From a virus: a stretch of 26,822 nt of DNA. Positions 24,401-26,822 of this stretch are shown piece after piece (the first letter of the stretch is position 1; each line of letters begins with the position of its first letter). A program made the translations under genes and the position numbers. The stretch spans positions 1 to 26,822 of IMG/VR virus record IMGVR_UViG_3300030329_003710; one strand, 5' to 3'. The notes below the pieces were generated by a model, which was not told where the DNA came from, made no database searches, and saw only the letters and a program-made list of their open reading frames with translations.

Positions 24401-25425
24401 GAAAAGCAGAAGACGGCACTACAGGCACGTTTCTTGAAGAGGTGCAAAGTGATCGGCACCAGAAGGGGCAGACAGCAGGATACCTGCCTTCTGAAAGCGA
24501 CGTCATAAAACTTAAAGAGGAACAAAAAATAATTTACGGGCAACTCATTAAGGCACACAGGGAACGCACACGTCTAAAACAAGTCATTGACGACATTCTG
24601 ACAGGTAAAACGGAACAAACTCCTATTACCAAAAATGCCCCACAGGAACACAAAGCACAGGACGAACTGCACGCCCGATTGTCGGAGAAATACAGAGAGA
24701 TTGAAGGCAAATTAACTTCTGGAGTTCCTGACGCCCCCTACCGTGACTCCAATGCGTGGATTTTGGCACTGTTTAAGCGTGCCCTGAAGGATGCCGTAGA
24801 TCAGAACCACGACTGGGTTGGATGGACTGACGGGGATACTCAGAACGAAAGATACGATATAGACCTGAGTGACACGTTTGCCTTCATTAGGTGGGACGGG
24901 GATAACTTGGTTGCTGTGACCCAGGAGGGTCCCGAGACGCAATTAGATGAAGCCGTAAGACGCGAAGATTTGAGCGACTACGTCGGACAAAACAATGCCG
25001 ACCTTTTAAGGGAAAGATACGATGCGGCAGAAACGGAATTTTTCGTAGTTTACCAGGAAGCCTTAGAGGAAGCAGTTGACAAGCAGTTGTTTGACGAGGG
25101 AATTGATTCGACGGACGATGGTTGGGAGGCTGCAAGAGAGAAACTAAACGACGAGAAGCAAACCGAGGCATACGAATATGCTTACCGAGTAGCGCCTCCC
25201 GAGGCAGTGCTAGAAGGAGATGATTTGGTAGAAGGACCGGGCAATTCTGAACCTTTCCGCAGAATGTATGACCGTCAGATCCCCAACGTGGTAAACAAAT
25301 ACCTTAAAAAACATAAGGTAAAAGCTAGCCCTGATCGACTTGTCGATGGTCAGGCTTTCTGGAGGGTGGAGATTTCAGACGGTTTGCGAGCTGACATTCA
25401 GGAGAAGGGTCAACCCCGATTCTAG
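18436..25425 (+). CDS. giant polyvalent protein: zinc-peptidase motif, ADP-ribosyltransferase-like region and polyvalent C-terminal module
   Basis: This 2329-residue protein is about a quarter of the window. Residues 1-600 are helical with several hydrophobic stretches (about 247-267, 336-360 and 472-505). HEFRH (H713, E714, H717) in AAMAHEFRHYLDAQ is a zinc-peptidase motif. At 1352-1435 there is a coiled coil. YLAAVEAGDTDAAQRMVDDA leads into an ADP-ribosyltransferase-like part: H1472, a GGFSFTTD strand near 1493-1500, then SDVIVETD and YYVYSPSSIKSAD. The C-terminal module has FLEEVQSDRHQKGQTAGY (1999-2016) and ends EPFRRMYDRQIPN to GQPRF, both seen widely in polyvalent phage proteins. Such proteins are thought to be injected with DNA and act on host targets. 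It takes the place of T7 gp16 in the operon, five bases after the previous gene. Individual activities are inferred. Confidence 0.8.
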   Translation: MSTTLAEQNRDLLNAGLIDQNAALTATGSRLLERSETAGEDPDEMLDFYLKGWIDADLNLTQDGNIWEGVMERGLEDILSEPNQEKGFQLYQQAKNNGALSYYKTQAGEEYEDTAEFLAHAFKNFGPMAGELFGELIKVPGGLAQTYDVIERSKPWFLQTPAGWLLGAIKGKPTEEELARTKVGIDAYAKEALLRMPATMSYGAHAALTHGPGTKHLFTDEDRLRSAYLYRKAQYDIEQVETGTAVASAIDFGATMATTVADVALLGLQSEELEELIEDFREDNIYGEEGARARVKSAEKQLNELDRIEGNDPDLPWYQRPSQEKTRVEKAKETGTAVGMILSPDTLTPFAFAALGRSAVTATMRKSMQLSGELVELQGKRQLLQSSQKAAAASPFGKGAASQLQRQIDNIDGTIAATEKRLLRVSQAVEPRLLSAVGAMGRKIRSVPFKASGAALQSAGTLLKRMNPALSGLTQGAAFYGLTGGNPFVGALGVLAGMTGQGGRTFRLGQRLSKVGLEWGKRRTALPFFRKLADESKDSVFRRQLFLAGDFALGKPVRMTRQFADYYRRAFIAEVPFSYIAAGGASYAGGNWLTDAMAEALAFEAPMAMGANVTGSLMGMKTAGTVEEQNRLATNAALNFRDEFLRDPEKRAVFDALPPVAKRALGNYHTAFPDLHWDFDVSVANGSSYYDSDSNTIRINPNDPRGAEAAMAHEFRHYLDAQGFEQGVVDELVGPSGILRLKDGSYMPSFVTWANNENKLRGDKWDLSRNDSSDWAEAALEWSAYSSMDGLASSVRHNALIKATQRHPWMRSLMDAIMPASYRQKSLMNMGLLFDSDGTVSVRKGLPGRDAYKQQAAIAKRVQRYMRDRAGIGATDADRADLHDPEKSKKDPNAILPNDQEGLNQVESVMTPDLEHDAQGNVILKNGEAQLIPQETANARAGEGQPLFGPQIEQESNVSLPKVNVGRGTDNGTDLTGAAKMHGASPTGALVGAARLKEMLRSLPFSDYQLEMFDEIVDILSDPSRRGESLLSFYFPVWRKKRGKGNWRNFVPKKGIAGKWGRWAPYALVQSDEGNLLVYGISHDQVAENIAILAKSASGRKLYDGSVGRIASDFELMVTNWGKDIKNNTQFTDEQLNFLNAIFGNVGKGNPDFNPALLEAPFKKLRSAVRSYRLDRFARIQTLPRDPFPFALEKGRRRELPLEEQAMEGQTTNPLSDEELNETVPADTYMIYGPGGAGRRSVPRSELEIYKGEQSPPRVSKITLDKTSGDVSRLSESQYPVVEVHLANGGKFRQQIRISDHDQVSRSSPRTYDYDYRGKNFTAVKPQVLEDMRLLAGDIWQQQKDLAEVTPEQQRQQRGQEHTEFIKRKTRELRSRISTLEETSLPSRREKLQQAIDRGDERAAEGHRKKIREFEDRIEKAREELSRLEAEAETQTASDADYLAAVEAGDTDAAQRMVDDAAVKAGMVKAAHGMVGELEGNTFDRGKVGSRSGASRGGFSFTTDTDAAKAYALSSNEEADVLWWAQKTNEILGAIPETSQAEVDGTSIKEVEWDTGAMDIDENALAQIPDDIRYIADAIREHEPKAAAKLDSLAKKSPPQDRKGKVVEVYLSLNNAQTVQASIGAFGQDLWGVKATSESDVIVETDNGEKVYYVYSPSSIKSADPVTRDDQGNVIPLSKRFDTEDDIRGDVGRPTTPVAQLGGRREMPLEQPDQHGMRSSLVENLSDKVQGKRASADQLKALIAPKKGLVNQEEAKWLMVEDVIDRLAEKHNGKVPVAEFFEELRNRGDQLLDEVELRDDNPEITPDQWQLDERILREGSSEETAIAQVIDDYLAGDIEGVFPANQRKRVPSRPIDVFENQELGTPMYGFVEDLTDGDTAYRLLHHTIHGVRVPRGANRFRDKFEARSWIERFVEKRLEARFMDEHPKPIYGDYTLDGGVDYKERLLVVGEGRNIRHARSARDYDSPHFVRQTGRKAKGYVAHSRQKTRKAEDGTTGTFLEEVQSDRHQKGQTAGYLPSESDVIKLKEEQKIIYGQLIKAHRERTRLKQVIDDILTGKTEQTPITKNAPQEHKAQDELHARLSEKYREIEGKLTSGVPDAPYRDSNAWILALFKRALKDAVDQNHDWVGWTDGDTQNERYDIDLSDTFAFIRWDGDNLVAVTQEGPETQLDEAVRREDLSDYVGQNNADLLRERYDAAETEFFVVYQEALEEAVDKQLFDEGIDSTDDGWEAAREKLNDEKQTEAYEYAYRVAPPEAVLEGDDLVEGPGNSEPFRRMYDRQIPNVVNKYLKKHKVKASPDRLVDGQAFWRVEISDGLRADIQEKGQPRF

Positions 25426-25464
25426 TTGAACCTTGGTGCAGAACCCTTTAAACCCCTGTAGAAC

Positions 25465-25677
25465 ATGGCAGAACGATCAAAAGATCAACCTGGGGCACCA
25501 ATGCGTGCCGCAGACAAGGTTCCGGGCATTCCCTTGATCTTTGCACTGCTTGCGAAAAAACGCGAAGAGGAGGAAGAGAAGAAGTATAGTCTTGTGCCAG
25601 TAGAGTCCGGTCCTGCTCCTCTTCCTAGTGAGGTGAACCCGCCTATCACTAGGGCGGACTTTAAGGGCGACGAGTAA
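25465..25677 (+). CDS. small charged hypothetical protein
   Basis: This 70-residue protein has a short hydrophobic stretch (GIPLIFALLA) followed by a run of lysine and glutamate (KKREEEEEKK) and a proline-rich tail. It has no recognised family. The hydrophobic stretch is too short for a certain membrane span, so a lysis role cannot be claimed although this is where one might look. It has a weak ribosome-binding site and is the last gene of the + strand late cluster; a candidate terminator follows its stop. Confidence 0.5.
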   Translation: MAERSKDQPGAPMRAADKVPGIPLIFALLAKKREEEEEKKYSLVPVESGPAPLPSEVNPPITRADFKGDE

Positions 25678-25684
25678 AGACAAG

Positions 25685-25703
25685 CGGCTCAGTGCCGGTT
25701 TTT
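25685..25703 (+). terminator. candidate weak intrinsic terminator
   Basis: A 4-bp GC stem CGGC (25685-25688) and GCCG (25694-25697) with loop TCAGT is followed by T's at 25699-25703. It lies eight bases after the stop of the last late gene and before the att region, as expected for the end of the late transcript. The stem is short, so efficiency is doubtful. Confidence 0.35.
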
Positions 25704-25713
25704 GGAGTTGCCG

Positions 25714-25724
25714 TTTTACACTTA
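25714..25724. repeat. candidate integrase arm-type site, left copy
   Basis: TTTTACACTTA also occurs at 25967-25977 in the same orientation. The two copies lie about 127 bases either side of the tRNA-like core at about 25845, as arm-type sites of a tyrosine integrase could. Confidence 0.45.
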
Positions 25725-25727
25725 TCC

Positions 25728-25746
25728 GGTATACCGCCGGTATACC
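25728..25746. promoter_or_regulatory. dyad operator-like site
   Basis: Two GGTATACC boxes (25728-25735 and 25739-25746) have centres 11 bases apart, about one helical turn. The 19-base stretch is perfectly palindromic around C25737. This suggests binding by a dimeric regulator, such as a repressor or excisionase, or a further integrase site. No partner gene is identified. Confidence 0.45.
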
Positions 25747-25834
25747 ATGGTTAACCTTGAGTTAAGAAAGGCTAACCTTTGCTGTTTTTGCCCCTTGTTT
25801 TTAAGGGTCAAATGACAACCACTAAGACAGAAAA

Positions 25835-25862
25835 CTAAGTTCGAGTCCTAGCAGGGCTGCCA
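25835..25862 (+). other. tRNA 3'-end-like segment, candidate att core
   Basis: The segment reads like the T-arm and acceptor end of a tRNA. It has CTAAG, a T-loop TTCGAGT, CCTAG with one A-C mismatch in the stem, then CAGGGCT, a G discriminator and CCA. No 5' half is present, so it is not a working tRNA gene. Phages that integrate into tRNA genes carry just such a 3' copy to restore the gene. Confidence 0.5.
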
Positions 25863-25954
25863 CTCTTTCTCTGGTTACCATGGTGCCCAAAAGCCTATTT
25901 TAATAGGTTGCTGTTGTCTGGATTCGTCCAAACAGTGGCATCAGAAGAATCTCA

Positions 25955-25987
25955 TTTTAACGCTCATTTTACACTTAAGCGTTAAAA
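25955..25987. repeat. inverted repeat upstream of the integrase
   Basis: Perfect 10-base arms TTTTAACGCT (25955-25964) and AGCGTTAAAA (25978-25987) flank 13 bases that contain the right-hand 11-base repeat. It lies about 20 bases before the integrase start, so a bound protein could both join the att complex and control the integrase promoter. Confidence 0.5.
25967..25977. repeat. candidate integrase arm-type site, right copy
   Basis: This is an exact second copy of TTTTACACTTA, placed between the arms of the inverted repeat just upstream of the integrase. Confidence 0.45.
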
Positions 25988-26008
25988 CGGGAAACCGAAG
26001 GACGAACC

Positions 26009-26822
26009 ATGAGAAAGCGTACGCCGAAAAATGCAAAGTCGGGGTCCAAGCAGTTTCGCAAGTATTGGACTGCTACAGGACACGAAGGAGTTTTCTACCG
26101 CCACAACGACAAGGGCGCGGTAGTCTACGGAACAAGCAGGGTGAACAAGACCGGGCAACGCGCCTGGCACACCCTTTCTTCCGCTCACCTTGAAGCGGCG
26201 AAGAAGGAAGCGAGGCAGATCCGCACAAGCAAGGTGGACAAGGCACCGAGGTCGGCAATGCCGACTGTGCGCGATTACCTGGATGATCGCGTCAGGATTG
26301 CCGTGCAAAACGGGCATCAAGATCAGAGCACCCGGAAGACGACGGGTTTCAACTTGGACCAGATCCTTGAAGGGTATCGGCACCGCAACGCGAAAAACCG
26401 TAAAAATGAGCAGGGGAAATTGATCAAGAGGGGAGACGGGGCGTGTCCTGCTCACATTCTGAACAAGCATGTGGACCGGGTGACGGAGGAGGATCTGGAC
26501 GCTTGGTTTGCCAATTGTTTCCTCAATCCGTTCTCGCTGAGTGCGACCAAGGGCATGTGGACCGTGTGGAAGCTGTTGTTTGCCCTGGCGCGGAAAGATT
26601 CTTTGATCTTTGCGGTTCCCGAATGGAAAGTGCCCACCCGGGAGGCGACCGGCAGGGAGGAGAGATACAAACTGCGCACCGACGGGAAGCAGCGGGCGCT
26701 GGACGTGATTACGACGGACGAGTTCTTTGACTTGGTCGAGGACATCCGCAAGAACGGGCACAAGCAGGAGGGCATTTCGGAAGATAGCGCCAATTGGTGC
26801 GCTCTACTGGGCACTACCGGAT
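26009..26822 (+). CDS. int: tyrosine recombinase / phage integrase, 3'-truncated by the window end
   Basis: This frame is open from ATG 26009 to the window end (about 271 codons) without a stop. AAGGA at 25998-26002 gives a good ribosome-binding site. The N-terminal part (WTATGHEGVFYRHNDKGAVV, then WHTLSSAHLEAAKKEARQIR) looks like an arm-binding domain. VRDYLDDRVRIAV, then HVDRVTEEDLDAWF and FSLSATKGMWTVWKLLFALA match the SAM-like core-binding domain. VITTDEFFDLVEDIR, then WCALLGTTG is the usual start of the catalytic domain, just before the first Arg block. The catalytic R-H-R-Y residues lie beyond the window. It should integrate and, with a partner, excise the phage at the att region upstream. 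Confidence 0.82.
   Translation, partial: MRKRTPKNAKSGSKQFRKYWTATGHEGVFYRHNDKGAVVYGTSRVNKTGQRAWHTLSSAHLEAAKKEARQIRTSKVDKAPRSAMPTVRDYLDDRVRIAVQNGHQDQSTRKTTGFNLDQILEGYRHRNAKNRKNEQGKLIKRGDGACPAHILNKHVDRVTEEDLDAWFANCFLNPFSLSATKGMWTVWKLLFALARKDSLIFAVPEWKVPTREATGREERYKLRTDGKQRALDVITTDEFFDLVEDIRKNGHKQEGISEDSANWCALLGTTG

Larger units (their letters stand above)
25684..26008. other. gene-free integration and control region (candidate attachment site)
   Basis: No convincing gene lies in these 325 bases. From left to right they contain a candidate terminator, an 11-base repeat TTTTACACTTA (25714-25724), a dyad of two GGTATACC boxes (25728-25746), other short palindromes such as GGTTAACC (25749-25756), a tRNA-3'-end-like core (25835-25862), a repeat of TACCATGGT (25743-25751 and 25876-25884), an inverted repeat TTTTAACGCT/AGCGTTAAAA (25955-25987), and the second copy of the 11-base repeat (25967-25977). 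The integrase gene follows. This mix of core, arm repeats and dyads just before an integrase is typical of attP. Confidence 0.6.

Noticed and set aside
25791-25807. CCCTT/AAGGG hairpin as a terminator
   Set aside because: The T's are in the loop rather than after the stem and the stem is only five pairs.
25835-25862. A complete tRNA gene
   Set aside because: Only the T-arm and acceptor 3' strand can be drawn. No D-arm, anticodon arm or 5' acceptor strand is present upstream.
25982-26761. A 259-codon open frame on the - strand
   Set aside because: It is the shadow of the + strand integrase frame, which has recognisable recombinase domains and a good ribosome-binding site. The - frame reads as arginine, proline and leucine-rich without family features.

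Overview
The window is a large part of a temperate, tailed, double-stranded DNA bacteriophage or prophage. Nearly every gene is on the + strand. The genes are tightly packed, with many stop/start overlaps, and they run from packaging through head and tail to ejected internal proteins. An integration region follows. There is no tape-measure, sheath or baseplate gene. A tail-nozzle-like protein and very large internal proteins instead point to a short-tailed (podovirus-like) particle. The host cannot be fixed from this sequence. Base composition is roughly balanced to mildly GC-rich, the standard code fits, and several starts carry Shine-Dalgarno sequences, so a bacterial host is secure. Nothing finer is.

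Layout. (1) 1-1813: the 3' end of a DNA methyltransferase gene that appears to change reading frame, three small unknown genes and a PD-(D/E)XK nuclease-like gene, joined by a run of ATGA overlaps. (2) 1814-5414: large terminase, two small probable helix-turn-helix proteins, a small HExxH metallopeptidase-like protein and a complete metallophosphoesterase. (3) 5440-10278: portal, small helical protein, scaffold, major capsid protein of the DUF5309/SU10 type, and a putative decoration protein. (4) 10281-10335: two tandem hairpins. (5) 10345-15479: neck and tail genes, including a small basic protein, a tail nozzle with inserted beta domains, a fibre with decapeptide repeats and a GNAT-like protein. 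(6) 15463-25425: three internal or ejection proteins. The second ends in a degenerate amidase-like domain. The third is a 2329-residue polyvalent protein with a zinc-peptidase motif, an ADP-ribosyltransferase-like region and a typical polyvalent C-terminal module. (7) 25465-25677: a small charged protein. (8) 25684-26008: a gene-free stretch with a tRNA-3'-end-like core flanked by direct repeats, probably the attachment site. (9) 26009-26822: the 5' part of a tyrosine integrase, cut by the window end.

How it fits together. The terminase pumps DNA through the portal into a capsid built on the scaffold. The connector, nozzle and fibre proteins complete the tail. The internal proteins are inferred to be packaged and delivered with the DNA, where the polyvalent protein's enzymatic domains could act on host targets. 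The methyltransferase and nuclease-like genes suggest a DNA modification or defence role, and the integrase with its candidate att site shows a lysogenic lifestyle. No lysis gene was recognised.
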